DNA of 64,000 bases from Nocardia lijiangensis NBRC 108240 (GTDB lineage: Bacteria; Actinomycetota; Actinomycetes; Mycobacteriales; Mycobacteriaceae), in contig NZ_BDBP01000020.1 in NCBI RefSeq assembly GCF_001613045.1, positions 1-64,000 on the forward strand. Reading direction: 5' to 3'. Below the pieces are notes generated by a model. The model was not told the origin of the DNA and did no database searches. It saw nothing but the letters and a program-made list of their open reading frames with translations. The position numbers were made by a program, and so were the translations under genes. Positions 27,951 to 38,062 of this stretch are shown here, one piece after another. The first letter of the stretch is position 1; the number at the start of each line of letters is the position of its first letter.

Positions 27951-28814
27951 TCAGCGCAGCGTCGCCGTCAGATGCGGGTAGCCCTTCTTCGGGTGCAGCA
28001 GCGACAGATCCCAGCCGCCCTCGACCTTATCGGCGTAGACGTTCACCGTGGCGGGAAGCAGAATCGGTTTGCCGAACTTCACCGTGTAGGTGGCCTTCTC
28101 GGGAATGCGGCCCTCGATGTTGCCGAGGACGTTGGCCGCCGACCACATGCCGTGGGCGATCGCCTTCGGGAAGCCGAACGCCTTGGCGCCCAACGCCGAG
28201 GTGTGGATCGGGTTGTGATCACCGGACGCGTTGGCATACCGGGTGATCATCTTCTGATCCACCCGCAGGGCGCGCAGCGGCGGCGGGGGCACCTCCTCCG
28301 GCTTCGGCTCGCCCTTGGGCTGATCCGACAGCGACGTGCGCTGCTGGTGCAGGAAGGTGGTGACCTGTCGCCACACCTGCTCGCGGCCGACGCTGACCTC
28401 GGTTATCGCATCCACCAGCAGCCCCTTCGGGTGCTCGCGCAGGTTCTCGATGTGGGTGCGGAAGTCCAGCGGCTCGCTCACCGAGATCTCGCGCGTGCGC
28501 TCGATCACGTTCTGCGCGTGCACCGCACCCACCGCGACGAACGGGAAGTCGCGGGCCACCACCAGCTGCATGGCCAGTGGGAAGCTCAGGATGAACGGGT
28601 AGGTCAGCGGCAGCGAGTCACCGAAGCGCAGGCCGGTGGCCCGGCAGTAGGCGGCCAGGTGATCCGGGTCCACCTTCACTCCGTCGAGCCGGACGACCCG
28701 ATCCGGCACTGTCGACTTGCGCGCCGAAAGCAGCGGCACAGCGCCCAGCGCGGCCTTCACGAAAAGGCTGCTGTTCTTGGGTGCTTCGGCCAGCGAGATG
28801 GTCTCGGTCATCAT
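27951..28814 (-). CDS. htdX: MaoC-type (3R)-hydroxyacyl dehydratase
   Basis: A 287-residue double-hotdog protein. The C-terminal hydratase-2 motif is complete ([12 protein letters not shown], then IAHGMW) with catalytic Asp and His; the N-terminal half is the degenerate substrate-holding hotdog. It dehydrates (3R)-hydroxyacyl thioesters in fatty-acid elongation. It starts within the fabG4 stop (ATGATG overlapping TGA), so the two are translationally coupled and provide consecutive steps, reduction then dehydration. The order matches Rv0241c-Rv0242c from memory. Confidence 0.93.
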   Translation of the reverse strand: MMTETISLAEAPKNSSLFVKAALGAVPLLSARKSTVPDRVVRLDGVKVDPDHLAAYCRATGLRFGDSLPLTYPFILSFPLAMQLVVARDFPFVAVGAVHAQNVIERTREISVSEPLDFRTHIENLREHPKGLLVDAITEVSVGREQVWRQVTTFLHQQRTSLSDQPKGEPKPEEVPPPPLRALRVDQKMITRYANASGDHNPIHTSALGAKAFGFPKAIAHGMWSAANVLGNIEGRIPEKATYTVKFGKPILLPATVNVYADKVEGGWDLSLLHPKKGYPHLTATLR

Positions 28815-30166
28815 GCTCCGATCAGGCTCTGGCCGCAGACCCGAACCACGTTGCCGCTCACCGCGTTCGAGGCCGGGCTGGCGAAGAACGCGATGGTCTC
28901 GGCCACGTCGACGGTCTGGCCGCCCTGCGACAGCGAGCTCATCAGGCGACCGGCCTCGCGGGTGCCGAGCGGGATGGCGGCGGTCATCGCGGTCTCGATG
29001 AAGCCGGGCGCCACGGCGTTGATGGTGATGCCCTTCTCCGCCAGCTTCGGGGCCTCCGCGTCGACCATGCCGATGACGCCCGCCTTGGAGGCGCCGTAGT
29101 TGGTCTGGCCGCGGTTGCCCGCGATGCCCGCGATGGACGACACGTCGATCACGCGGCCGCCCTCCTTGAGCACGCCCTTGGCCACGAGGCCCTCGGTGAT
29201 GCGGTGCGGGGCAGCGAGATTCACGTTGATGACCGAGTTCCAGCGGCCCGCGTCCATGTTGGCGAGCAGCTTGTCGCGGGTGATGCCCGCGTTGTGCACG
29301 ATGATGTCGATGCCGCCGAAGCGCTCGGTGGCGAACTCGGCGAGCTTGTCCGCGGCGTCGGGCGCGGTCACGTCCAGTGCGAGCGCGGTGCCGCCGACCT
29401 TGTTGGCGGTCTGTGAGAGCGCCTCGCCCGCGGCGGGGATGTCGGCGACGATCACCTTCGCGCCGTCACGAGCGAACACCTCGGCGATGGTCGCGCCGAT
29501 GCCGCGCGCGGCACCGGTGACCACGGCGACCTTGCCCTCCAGCGGACGGTCCCAGCTGGCCGGGGCGGTGGCGTCGTCCTTGCCGACCCGGATCACCTGG
29601 CCGTCGACGAACGCCGACTTGCCCGAGAGCAGGAAGCGCAGCGTGGACTCCAGTCCGGTCGCGGCGGCCGAAGCCTCCGGGTGCAGGTACACCAGCTGGG
29701 CGGTGGAGCCGCGCAGCAGCTCCTTGGCGACCGAGCGGGTGAAGCCCTCGAGCGCGCGCTGGGCGATCTGCCCGTCGACGCTGCCCGCCAGCTCCGGCGT
29801 GGTGCCGATGACCACGACGCGGCCGGACGCGGCAATGCTGCGCATCGCGGGCTGGAAGAACTCGAACAGCTGGGACAGGTCCTCGATCGAGCCGATGCCG
29901 GTCGCGTCGAAGACCAGCGCGCCGTACTTGGCGCCCTGGCTCAACGAGTCGGCAAAGGTGTAGTCGGAAAGCAGCGCGCGCACGGGCTCGGCGACGCGGC
30001 CCTTACCGCCGATGAGCACCGGGCCCGCCAGCGGCGGCTCGCCCTTGGCGTAGCGGCGCAGGTGCTCCGGCTGCGGCAGACCCAGCTTGCTCGCCAGGAA
30101 CTGGCCGGGGGCGGAGTGGACGAACGATCCGTAGAGGTTGGGTGCACCCTTGCTCTTGGCTGCCAC
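28811..30166 (-). CDS. fabG4: High-molecular-weight 3-ketoacyl reductase FabG4
   Basis: A 451-residue reductase with two Rossmann domains. The N-terminal half (about 1-200) is a degenerate SDR-like fold. The C-terminal half is a complete SDR: cofactor motif [25 protein letters not shown], catalytic Ser/Tyr/Lys in [19 protein letters not shown] and [15 protein letters not shown]. This is the HMwFabG architecture (454 residues in M. tuberculosis). GTG 30164-30166 with AGGTAGGA upstream is the start, which agrees with the expected length; the frame runs further upstream without coding sense. It heads the fabG4-htdX operon. Confidence 0.94.
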   Translation of the reverse strand: MAAKSKGAPNLYGSFVHSAPGQFLASKLGLPQPEHLRRYAKGEPPLAGPVLIGGKGRVAEPVRALLSDYTFADSLSQGAKYGALVFDATGIGSIEDLSQLFEFFQPAMRSIAASGRVVVIGTTPELAGSVDGQIAQRALEGFTRSVAKELLRGSTAQLVYLHPEASAAATGLESTLRFLLSGKSAFVDGQVIRVGKDDATAPASWDRPLEGKVAVVTGAARGIGATIAEVFARDGAKVIVADIPAAGEALSQTANKVGGTALALDVTAPDAADKLAEFATERFGGIDIIVHNAGITRDKLLANMDAGRWNSVINVNLAAPHRITEGLVAKGVLKEGGRVIDVSSIAGIAGNRGQTNYGASKAGVIGMVDAEAPKLAEKGITINAVAPGFIETAMTAAIPLGTREAGRLMSSLSQGGQTVDVAETIAFFASPASNAVSGNVVRVCGQSLIGA

Positions 30167-30310
30167 TGTTCCTACCTTTTCTGTCTCGAATTTCGCGGAT
30201 GTCTGGTTCGCCCCTGGTGTTCCGCACGTTTCCGCGAGGGCCTGGACTGCGTGGCAGGCACCGCGCGGTGGGCGTGTCAGCGCACATTTGCGGGGTACAG
30301 TGTCGACAAC

Positions 30311-30332
30311 AAACTTACTCCAGAGTAAGTTT
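30311..30332. promoter_or_regulatory. Perfect palindromic operator between fabG4 and fadA2
   Basis: AAACTTACTC-CA-GAGTAAGTTT has 10-bp perfect arms around a 2-bp centre and sits between the divergent fabG4 and fadA2 starts. A related site precedes the TetR gene at 25810. The length and symmetry are typical of TetR operators. Confidence 0.75.
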
Positions 30333-30415
30333 AAAGTAAACCAACGCGCGGGGCACTGATCTGCGAAGGACCGCACCCGGGCGCCGGCACACCCGACGAG
30401 ACCTTGGAGACTCGA

Positions 30416-31738
30416 GTGACAAACAAAGCCCGTTCAACCAAGAGCCCGGCCAAGACCGCGAAGACGACGCGTCCGGTCGCGATCGTGGGCGGCAACCGGA
30501 TTCCGTTCGCTCGCTCCGACAAGGCGTACGCGCACGCCTCCAACCAGGACATGTTCACCGCCGCGCTGGACGGTCTGGTGAGCCGGTTCAACCTGCAGGG
30601 CGAGCGGCTCGGCATGGTCGTCGGCGGCGCTGTCCTCAAGCGGGTCGGCGAGCACGGCATGATCCGCGAAAGCGTTCTGGGCAGCAAGCTTTCGCCCTAC
30701 ACCCCGGCGCACGACCTGCAGCTCGCCTGTGGCACCGGCCTCCAGGCGATCGTCACCGTCGGTGACGCGATCGCGGCGGGCCGCATCGAGGCGGGCGTCG
30801 GCGGCGGCACCGATACCACCTCCGACGCGCCGATCGGCGTCAGCGAAGGCATGCGCGAGTGGATGCTCGACGTCAACCGCGCCAAGACCAACAAGGACCG
30901 CCTGAAGCTGGTCGGCCAGCTGCGCCCGGGCATGGTCGGCGTCGAGATCCCGCGCAACGCAGAGCCGCGCACCGGCCTGTCCATGGGTGAGCACGCCGCC
31001 ATCACCGCCAAGGAATTCGGCGTCGCGCGCGAGGCGCAGGACGAGCTGGCCTACCTCTCGCACAAGAACATGGCCGCCGCCTACGACCGTGGCTTCTTCG
31101 ACGACCTGATCACCCCGTTCCTCGGCCTGACCCGCGACGACAACCTGCGTCCGAACTCCTCGATCGAGAAGCTGGCCACCCTGAAGCCGGTCTTCGGCAA
31201 CAAGCTGGGCGACGCCACCATGACCGCGGGCAACTCCACCCCGCTCACCGACGGCGCGTCCGCGGTGCTGCTGTCCAGCGACGAGTGGGCCGCCGAGCGC
31301 AACCTGCCGGTGCTCGCCCACCTGGTGGACTCCGAGGTCGCCGCCGTCGACTACATCCACGGCCCCGACGGCCTGCTGATGGCGCCCACCTACGCGGTGC
31401 CGCGCATGCTGGCCCGCAACGGCCTGACCCTGCAGGACTTCGACTACTACGAGATCCACGAGGCCTTCGCCTCCGTGGTGCTCGCGACCCTGCAGGCGTG
31501 GGAGTCCGACCAGTACTGCAAGGAGCGCCTCGGCCTCGACGGCGCGCTCGGCTCGATCGACCGCAGCAAGCTCAATGTGAACGGTTCCTCGCTCGCCGCG
31601 GGCCACCCGTTCGCCGCGACCGGCGGCCGTATCGTCGCCTCCACCGCGAAGATGCTCGCCGAGAAGGGATCTGGCCGTGCGCTGATCTCCATCTGCGCCG
31701 CGGGCGGCCAGGGCGTTGTCGCCATCCTGGAGCGCTGA
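30416..31738 (+). CDS. fadA2: Acetyl-CoA acetyltransferase (thiolase) FadA2
   Basis: A 440-residue thiolase cleaving or condensing 3-ketoacyl-CoA. The acyl-accepting cysteine is in [10 protein letters not shown], the catalytic histidine in YEIHEAFAS and the second cysteine in [19 protein letters not shown] is also present. GTG 30416 is preferred over TTG 30404 because TTGGAGA then serves as the ribosome-binding site and the product has the same 440 residues I recall for M. tuberculosis FadA2. It is divergent from fabG4 and shares the palindromic operator. A 15-bp terminator follows. Confidence 0.95.
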   Translation: MTNKARSTKSPAKTAKTTRPVAIVGGNRIPFARSDKAYAHASNQDMFTAALDGLVSRFNLQGERLGMVVGGAVLKRVGEHGMIRESVLGSKLSPYTPAHDLQLACGTGLQAIVTVGDAIAAGRIEAGVGGGTDTTSDAPIGVSEGMREWMLDVNRAKTNKDRLKLVGQLRPGMVGVEIPRNAEPRTGLSMGEHAAITAKEFGVAREAQDELAYLSHKNMAAAYDRGFFDDLITPFLGLTRDDNLRPNSSIEKLATLKPVFGNKLGDATMTAGNSTPLTDGASAVLLSSDEWAAERNLPVLAHLVDSEVAAVDYIHGPDGLLMAPTYAVPRMLARNGLTLQDFDYYEIHEAFASVVLATLQAWESDQYCKERLGLDGALGSIDRSKLNVNGSSLAAGHPFAATGGRIVASTAKMLAEKGSGRALISICAAGGQGVVAILER

Positions 31739-31752
31739 CGTCGCACACACCG

Positions 31753-31785
31753 AAGGCGGCATCCGGTCGAACCGGATGCCGCCTT
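31753..31785 (+). terminator. Intrinsic terminator after fadA2
   Basis: Perfect 15-bp arms (31753-31767 and 31771-31785) with a CGA loop, then TCGTCTTTG. Confidence 0.92.
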
Positions 31786-31961
31786 TCGTCTTTGCGACGA
31801 AATGCTCACATCCTCAGAGCTTTTCGATCTCCGCCCGGACACGCAACTCCCGCTCGGTGCGCCGCAACGGCGATCCCGAGAACGGAAGCTCCGAATACTC
31901 GAAACCCGCCGGTGCCAAGCGATGTCAACGTATTGATGGCCGCTTTTACTTGGATCGCCCA

Positions 31962-32104
31962 GAAATCGGCAGTATCTTGCCGAAATGCGCTGATCCGAGG
32001 CCATCTCGCCATCTTCACGGCGGAAATCGGCAGCATTCTGCCGAAATGAAAGGAGCCGCTGTCGATGTGGTGAACCGCAGTAATCGGCACGATGCTGTCG
32101 AATG
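31962..32104. repeat. Three copies of a short inverted-repeat element
   Basis: GAAATCGGCAGTATCTTGCC plus GAAATG (31962-31987), a close copy at 32023-32048 and a diverged copy at 32080-32104, spaced about 60 bp. Each contains CGGCA...TGCCG as a short inverted repeat. They occupy the roughly 500-bp gap between fadA2 and gnd, where no gene is visible. Confidence 0.7.
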
Positions 32105-32285
32105 CCACTCCTGAGGACTCGACCCATGGCGCAACGATGTCTTCGCACACCCTTTCAACGCCTCGCAGGGGTCGCAAGATCTGCGAAGCGTTGAAAACAT
32201 ATGCGAAGGCGAGGTTTCAGGGCGCGGTCGTGAACGCGGTCGGCTTCCGACATCCGAGAACTCGCCGGCACTTGGCGGTTCGTGC

Positions 32286-33314
32286 TTATTTCGGCGGCAA
32301 CTCGTAATGCCCGCCGAACGCCTGGCGCATGGCGGAGAGCAGCTTGTCCGCGTACAACGACTCGCCGCGCGAGGAGAAGCGGGCGAACAAGGCGGCCGAG
32401 AGCACGGGCGCGGGCACACCGGTGTCGATCGCGGCGTCCAGGGTCCAGCGGCCCTCGCCGGAGTCCGAGACTCGACCGCCGAACGAGTCCAGGTTCGGAT
32501 CCGCGTACAGCGCGCCGGCGGTCAGATCCAGCAACCACGAGGCGACCACCGACCCCCGCCGCCACACTTCTGTGACTTCCGGCACATCGATGTCGTACTG
32601 GTAGTACTCGGGATGTTCCAGCGGCGTCTCCTCTGCCGAGAACTCGCCCTTGTGCGCGGCGCCGTAATTGGCCTTGTGCAGGATGTTGAGGCCTTCGGCG
32701 TAGGCCGCCATGGCGCCGTACTCGATGCCGTTGTGCACCATCTTCACGAAGTGGCCCGCGCCTGCCGGACCGCAGTGCAGGTAGCCCTGCTCGGCGGTGG
32801 ACGGGTCCCCGGTGCGGCCCGGGGTGCGCGGGGCGGCGTCGACGCCGGGCGCGATGGATTTCAGCAGCGGATCCAGGTACTTCACCTGCTCGGCCTCGCC
32901 GCCGATCATCAGGCAGAAGCCGCGGGCCAGGCCGAAGACGCCGCCGGAGGTGCCGATGTCCAGGTAGTGGAGGCCTTTCGGGGTCAGCTTCTCGGCGCGT
33001 TCGATGTCCTGGTGGTAGCGGCTGTTGCCGCCGTCGATGATGATGTCGCCGGGTTCGAGCAACTCGGCCACCTGGTCGATCACCGCGCCGGTCGCGCCCG
33101 CCGGGATCATCACCCACACCACCCGGGGTGTTTCCAGCATGCTCACGAATTCCGCGAGGTCGGTGGTTCCCCGGAAATTTTCGCCCAGATCGGCGCGCAG
33201 CTCGTCGATGTTGTGGAGCTTGCGTTCGTAGCCGACGGCGGTGTGCCCATCCCAGACGATGCGACGGACGATGTTGGCACCCATTCGCCCGAGGCCGATC
33301 ATTCCCAGCTGCAT
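32286..33314 (-). CDS. gnd: 6-phosphogluconate dehydrogenase, decarboxylating (short form)
   Basis: A 342-residue enzyme oxidising 6-phosphogluconate to ribulose 5-phosphate and CO2. It has the Rossmann motif MIGLGRMGANIVRR, substrate-binding IIDGGNSRYHQD, DIGTSGGVFG and the catalytic lysine-containing GHFVKMVHNGIEYG. At about 340 residues it is the short, Gnd2/YqeC-like type rather than the 470-residue form. ATG 33312-33314 is chosen because GAGGAG then has normal spacing; the ATG nine bases upstream abuts the ribosome-binding site. Confidence 0.93.
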   Translation of the reverse strand: MQLGMIGLGRMGANIVRRIVWDGHTAVGYERKLHNIDELRADLGENFRGTTDLAEFVSMLETPRVVWVMIPAGATGAVIDQVAELLEPGDIIIDGGNSRYHQDIERAEKLTPKGLHYLDIGTSGGVFGLARGFCLMIGGEAEQVKYLDPLLKSIAPGVDAAPRTPGRTGDPSTAEQGYLHCGPAGAGHFVKMVHNGIEYGAMAAYAEGLNILHKANYGAAHKGEFSAEETPLEHPEYYQYDIDVPEVTEVWRRGSVVASWLLDLTAGALYADPNLDSFGGRVSDSGEGRWTLDAAIDTGVPAPVLSAALFARFSSRGESLYADKLLSAMRQAFGGHYELPPK

Positions 33315-33602
33315 TCCGTCCATCTCCTCGTGTGTTGGAGCTGTCTGGCGGGGTCGTCCTCGATTGTCCCGCGAAGTGTGTAACGCGGGGTGCGCTGCTC
33401 CGATAAACAGATCGGCTCCGCGCAGTTGCCAGACCCCCGACCCGGCAACTGCGCGGGGCTCTTCCGTGTTCAGGGTGGTTCATTGCACAAGGTTTGCTGC
33501 GCGTCCGAGCTGAACTGGCGCTCCCGGCGCGGGCAACTATCGTGGATGACGACCCGCACCGTGCGCGGTCCAGAAACACACGTTCACCGGGAGGGACGGT
33601 TC

Positions 33603-35867
33603 GTGACCACCGAATCGAGCACCGGACACCGCGGCCGCGACCGACGCCAGGAAGGCGAGGTCGGGCTGCGTCACCTACTCGAATCGAACCGCGAATCGCC
33701 AGATGAGGCGAAGACCACACAGCTTCCGGTGACGCAGCCCGGCGCGGCTCCACAAGGGGTGGTCGATTCCGCCCCCACCACGCCGATGCGCGTCGCTTCA
33801 CCGCCGACCGGCGGAGCCGCGCAGCCGACTGCCGCTGGTCACGGGCCTGCTCACGGACCCACCGCCCACGGTCCTGCTGGTTATGGTCCTGCTGCTCACG
33901 GTCCTGCCGGTCACGATCCTGCTGCTCATGGTCCTGCTGGTTACGGGCCCGCGGCTCACGAGCCTGCTGGTTATGGTCCTGCTGCTCACGGTCCTGCTGG
34001 TCACGATCCCGCCGCTCAGGGTCCCACCGCCTACGGTCCCACCGCTCAGGGAGCCGCCGCTCAGGTGGCTGCCAGCGCTCAGGCCGCAGACGCGACCCAG
34101 GTGATCGACACCGAGGGACCGCACGAGAACCGGCAGCGCTGGGAGAACGCGCGCAGATCCAGACCGAGACCGGAGCCCGCCGATTCCGGGTCGTGGTGGC
34201 GCAACCCCGCCATCCGTCGCGCCGGAATCGCCGCGGGAACCCTGATCGCAGTCGGTGGCCTCGGCTACGCCGTGGACGCCGTGCTCTCTTCCGGCGACGT
34301 ACCGCGCGGAGTGGTCGTGGCCGGGATCGACATCGGGGGGATGGACGTCGACGAAGCCGACGCCAAGCTCCGCACCACCCTCGACGGCCGCGCCGGGCAG
34401 GAACTGCCCCTGCAGATCGGCGACGTGCGAGCCGAGCTCACCCCCTCCACCGCCGGCCTCACCGTCGACTGGGAGGACACCTGGGACCGCATCGGCGGCC
34501 AGCCCATCAACCCCTTCGCCCGCTTGGTCTCCTTCTTCGGCACCCGCGAGGTCCCGGTCGCCAGCACCGTCGACGCCGCCGCGCTGGACAGTCAGCTCGC
34601 CGCATTGCGCGTGCACGATCGCCCCACGGTCGAGGGCACCATTCAGTTCCAGAACGGCAAGCCGGTCGCCGTCCCGCCCGTACCCGGCCGCGTGCTCGAC
34701 ATGCCCGCCGCGCGAAACGCGTTGATCGACAACTGGGTCGAGGGCGGGACCCTCGAATTGCCCGTTGTCCCAGCACCGCTCACCGTCCGCGTCGAGGCCG
34801 TCCAGCATGCGCTACACGAGATCGCCGAACCCGCCGTGCGTGGCGACGTGGTCTTCACAGGTAAGGACGGCGACGCCAGACTCACCCCCGAGCAGATCGC
34901 GACCGTGCTGAGCTTCGCTCCCGACGGGCAGGGCGGTCTCGCCGCGAACTACGACCTCAACGCCGCGACCGCCATCCTCGCCCCGCAGCTCGCGAAATCC
35001 GAGGTCGAGCCCAAGGACGCGACGTTCGCGGTGAGCGGCGGAGCGCCACAGATCGTGCCCGCGGTGGTCGGCGAAAAGATCAACTGGCCGAAGACCCTCG
35101 AACAGCTGTCCACGCTGCTCGCGGCATCTCAGCAACGCAGCGCGGCCGCAGTCTACGAGAAGATCGAACCCAAGCTCACCACCGAGGCCGCACAGGGACT
35201 CGGCATCGTCGAACAGATGGGCTCGTTCACCACCAGCGGCTTCAGTGGACCGTCCGGCATCAACATCCGCACCGTGGCTCTGAAGGTGAACGGCGCCGTC
35301 GTCCGGCCGGGAGAAACGTTCTCGCTCAACGATTTCACCGGTCCGCGCGGCACCGCGGAAGGCTACGTCGAATCCGGGATCATCGACCACGGCCGCCCGA
35401 GCACTGCCGTCGGCGGCGGCATCAGCCAGTTCGCCACCACCCTCTACAACGCCGCCTACTTCGCCGGACTCGAAGACGCGGGCCACACCGAACACAGCTA
35501 TTACATCTCCCGCTACCCGGCCGCCCGCGAGGCCACCGTCTTCGACGGCGCCATCGACCTCAAATTCCGCAACAACACCCAAAGCGGCGTCTACATCGAG
35601 ACTTTCGCCACCGGCTCGGAGATCACCGTCCGCCTCTGGGGCACCAAGACGGTCGACGTCGAATCCATCACCGGCGACAAGAGCAAGCCCACCGAGCCCA
35701 ACACCATCACCCTCCCGAAGGGCAAGGACTGCATCGCGTCCGAGGGCGCGGAGGGCTTCACCATCTCCGATACCCGCGTGATCAAGGATCGTAAGACCGG
35801 GCGCGAAGTGACGCGAGCGACGCGGACGGTGAAGTACGACCCGATTCCGGTCGTGAAGTGCGAGTGA
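33603..35867 (+). CDS. VanW-domain membrane-anchored envelope protein
   Basis: A 754-residue protein. Residues 1-190 are hydrophilic and include about 14 tandem pentapeptides of HGPAG/YGPAA type. A membrane helix (about 206-225) is followed by two YoaR/PG-binding-4-like domains and then a VanW domain with the hallmark VGGGISQFATTLYNAAY. It should lie outside the membrane facing peptidoglycan; the role of VanW domains is unclear. GTG 33603 with GGGAGGGA upstream is preferred although the frame is open from 33390. Confidence 0.85.
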   Translation: MTTESSTGHRGRDRRQEGEVGLRHLLESNRESPDEAKTTQLPVTQPGAAPQGVVDSAPTTPMRVASPPTGGAAQPTAAGHGPAHGPTAHGPAGYGPAAHGPAGHDPAAHGPAGYGPAAHEPAGYGPAAHGPAGHDPAAQGPTAYGPTAQGAAAQVAASAQAADATQVIDTEGPHENRQRWENARRSRPRPEPADSGSWWRNPAIRRAGIAAGTLIAVGGLGYAVDAVLSSGDVPRGVVVAGIDIGGMDVDEADAKLRTTLDGRAGQELPLQIGDVRAELTPSTAGLTVDWEDTWDRIGGQPINPFARLVSFFGTREVPVASTVDAAALDSQLAALRVHDRPTVEGTIQFQNGKPVAVPPVPGRVLDMPAARNALIDNWVEGGTLELPVVPAPLTVRVEAVQHALHEIAEPAVRGDVVFTGKDGDARLTPEQIATVLSFAPDGQGGLAANYDLNAATAILAPQLAKSEVEPKDATFAVSGGAPQIVPAVVGEKINWPKTLEQLSTLLAASQQRSAAAVYEKIEPKLTTEAAQGLGIVEQMGSFTTSGFSGPSGINIRTVALKVNGAVVRPGETFSLNDFTGPRGTAEGYVESGIIDHGRPSTAVGGGISQFATTLYNAAYFAGLEDAGHTEHSYYISRYPAAREATVFDGAIDLKFRNNTQSGVYIETFATGSEITVRLWGTKTVDVESITGDKSKPTEPNTITLPKGKDCIASEGAEGFTISDTRVIKDRKTGREVTRATRTVKYDPIPVVKCE
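33837..34050. repeat. Pentapeptide-coding 15-bp tandem repeats inside the VanW gene
   Basis: About 14 imperfect 15-bp units (GGTCCTGCTGGTTAT, GGTCCTGCTGCTCAC and similar). The repeats use T-ending codons far more than the flanking gene, as expected of a young slippage array. Confidence 0.9.
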
Positions 35868-36806
35868 GCTGTCGATCCCGGTCGGCGGATGCCGCTGAGA
35901 AGACGGATCGAGCAGAGTGATGTAAACGTCGGCCTGTATCGCTGGCAGATTCGTGCACTGCCGCGAATTCCCTTTTCCTGCAGGTCAACTGGCGAGGGAG
36001 TCGGGGAGCATGGCTGTCCGCACGTCGCCTCATAGCCAGCGGGGTGATCGAAGTCCGCGTATACCGTGCGCCCGGTCATCGGCACAGGCATGCTCATCAG
36101 CGAATTCATTGCGGACTGCCGCACGCCGGTGATATTCGTATGTTCGAGTAGGGTCGTCTCTGCATTGGTTGGGCAGGTGGTTCCGGCCGCGGATTCCGGC
36201 CTCTTGATGCGGTACGGATGCCGGGGCCCTTGCGGCGGGCCGCGGTGGGTGTGGGGTTCATCGGGGAGTCACACCGACGTGCCACTCTTTGTGGTGATCC
36301 TGTTCGAGGAAGGCTGGGGAGTGGTGTCGGATGGGGAATTCCGGTCACGATTCATGTGATCCGACCGTGGAGCGGACGTTGTTCGCATTCCAGAGCGTGG
36401 GCAGCGGCAGTATGCGAAATACTATGGCGCTCAGTATGTATCGGCGCGCAGGCGAGTCAGGGGCGGGTCGCGACCAAGTGTGGGTGGACGGTTGGAAGCG
36501 ACACAGTTGTGCAGGCGGCGCCCTCGAAGTCCCGAGGTTCGAACCGTCGGATTTCGTTGGTATGGAACGGGTTCAACCGTGTTCGAGAGTCGCACGGCAC
36601 CGTCGGATGACGCGCTACCGCGAACCTTCAGCTATCGGCTCGAAGCATCCCTCGATCGGACTGTACCTGCGAATCGTCGTGTAACAGGGCAACTTTGGCG
36701 AGCTTCGTGCGCGGCGATGGGATATAACTACCGTGATTCTGGGACGGCAGTGGAAATTCGTTCCAGGCTCGCGCTCGAGGGTTGAGCACTGAGATGAAGG
36801 GGAATT
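35868..36806. other. Long intergenic region, no supported gene
   Basis: About 940 bases of lower GC between the VanW gene and the phage-derived island. Open frames on both strands are short and lack ribosome-binding sites or recognisable products. This is the likely left boundary of the island; no attachment repeat or tRNA gene was found. Confidence 0.5.
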
Positions 36807-37055
36807 GTGGTCGTGGACCAGATCGGCTCGGTAATTGAGTTGGCAGCGGGGCGGGGTGCGGGTGCTGCGGCAGCACTGGGCGCGGCGATCGGTGACGACG
36901 CTGCGCATCGGGTTCTGCACGGCACCGCGACGTTGTGCGATGTGGTGCTGGCTTCTTGGGTCTTGGGTGTCGACACGGTTCAGGCCGTCGTCGAATACGC
37001 CGAAGTGGCCATCGGATCCGCCGTCAAGGGAGTCCCCGGTTCGCGCTGCGCGTGA
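36807..37055 (+). CDS. Hypothetical protein, 82 aa
   Basis: Small Ala/Val-rich, helical protein beginning MVVDQIGSVIELAAGRGAG from GTG 36807 (AAGGGGAA upstream). Its hydrophobic helices (AAAALGAAIG, VVLASWVLGV) may be membrane-associated. No family is recognised. It is the first plausible gene of the island, 106 bp from the end of the XRE regulator. Confidence 0.5.
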   Translation: MVVDQIGSVIELAAGRGAGAAAALGAAIGDDAAHRVLHGTATLCDVVLASWVLGVDTVQAVVEYAEVAIGSAVKGVPGSRCA

Positions 37056-37161
37056 ACCATCGCGCGCGGGTCGCTCGGCCCGCGCGACGCGTTCATGGTC
37101 GGGGATCGACTGCCCGGGTCCGTAGGTTCGGCCCGGGCAGCAATCTATGTTGGAGTAGTGA

Positions 37162-37425
37162 TCAGTCCGTGCGCTCGATGTCTTTCAGCGCCATGCTGAC
37201 GAACTCGCGCATGGGAATCTCCAGCGCCTCGCACAGTGCGTGCAGTTGTTGCATGTCAGGGGATCGCTCGCCGTTCTCGAAGCGCTGAATCGTGCTGACG
37301 GCGAGGCCGGTCAGTTCCGACAGTTGCTGACGGGTCAGGTCGCGGCGTGCTCGCGCCGCTCGCAACTCGTTCCCCACCGCACGATTGATGCCCGAAGCCG
37401 TCTCTTTCGCACCCATATGGACCAT
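37162..37425 (-). CDS. XRE-family regulator (phage-repressor-like)
   Basis: An 87-residue helix-turn-helix protein. The core LRAARARRDLTRQQLSELTG, then LAVSTIQRFENGERSPDM, is a clear Cro/CI-type HTH, followed by LHALCEALEIPMREFV. Translation starts at 37425 or 37416; the open frame beyond carries no HTH sense. It is divergent from a second small HTH gene with a palindrome between them, the arrangement of a phage immunity switch. It probably represses the island. Confidence 0.88.
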   Translation of the reverse strand: MVHMGAKETASGINRAVGNELRAARARRDLTRQQLSELTGLAVSTIQRFENGERSPDMQQLHALCEALEIPMREFVSMALKDIERTD

Positions 37426-37527
37426 TCTGAGGTCCGAATGGCTACCTCGCAAACGACATGCCGCTGGCGTCGCCAGGTCGCGCCGCGATAGCTCGCGGCC
37501 CGACCCGAAAGCCGATCGGGCTTGTGA

Positions 37528-37545
37528 AAGGTCCGAACGGACCTT
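37528..37545. promoter_or_regulatory. Palindromic operator between divergent regulators
   Basis: AAGGTCCG-AA-CGGACCTT has perfect 8-bp arms. The half-site AGGTCCGAA recurs at 37430-37438 next to the XRE start, so two operator sites probably serve the pair. Confidence 0.65.
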
Positions 37546-37557
37546 ATGGTGATCCGT

Positions 37558-37779
37558 ATGGATCATTTGGATGTCATGGTTGCGGAGCGTGTGCAACACG
37601 TTCTTGCGAAGCGGGGGGTCGGACTGAATGACCTGGTCAAGCACACCGGGATGCCTGCGGCGACACTGCAGCGGCGGTTAGCTGCACGTGGGTCCTTCAC
37701 ACTTTGCGAACTTGCCCGTATCGCCGCGTTCGTCGGTTGCCGGACCGCCGAGCTGATCCCGCGGATGGGGGAGAAGTGA
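37558..37779 (+). CDS. Small Cro-like HTH protein
   Basis: A 73-residue protein with an HTH of XRE type (VLAKRGVGLNDLVKHTGM, PAATLQRRLAARG). The start may be ATG 37558 or 37546, the latter abutting the operator. Opposed to the XRE gene across the operator, it probably plays the Cro-like role. Downstream follow the esterase and phage HTH genes. Confidence 0.75.
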   Translation: MDHLDVMVAERVQHVLAKRGVGLNDLVKHTGMPAATLQRRLAARGSFTLCELARIAAFVGCRTAELIPRMGEK

Positions 37780-38062
37780 CCACATGGCGGGAGAGGGGCC
37801 TTGAGCCGAACGTGTCTCAAACCTTTTGTGACTGGAATCACGTCCGCTCGACCTCGGAATTCGACGCTGCGGGCGATCGATCAGCTACCGCGACGGTCGC
37901 ACTCGCGTGCGTCGTCGGCGCTTCTGCGCGATCGGTCGGATGCGCCGAGCGGGCGTCGCCCGACCCCCGAGGCGCAGCGAGATCACGGCGTGCGGTGCGC
38001 ACCGCCGATCCGGATCACTACTCCGACGCACTCACGAGCGATGAAAGGTCGCAGGTCTGAAT

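Noticed and set aside
33837-34050. The VanW-gene repeats as a CRISPR array
   Set aside because: Units are 15 bp, adjacent without spacers and translate to regular pentapeptides in the gene frame; no cas genes are present anywhere in the window.
36520-36560. GAGGTTCGAACC resembling a tRNA T-arm, which could mark an attachment site
   Set aside because: No acceptor stem, anticodon arm or CCA-adjacent end could be assembled around it, and no matching repeat was found at the right end of the island.
36066-36785. Several 80-130-codon frames between the VanW gene and the island
   Set aside because: No ribosome-binding site, mixed composition, overlapping frames on both strands and no recognisable product.
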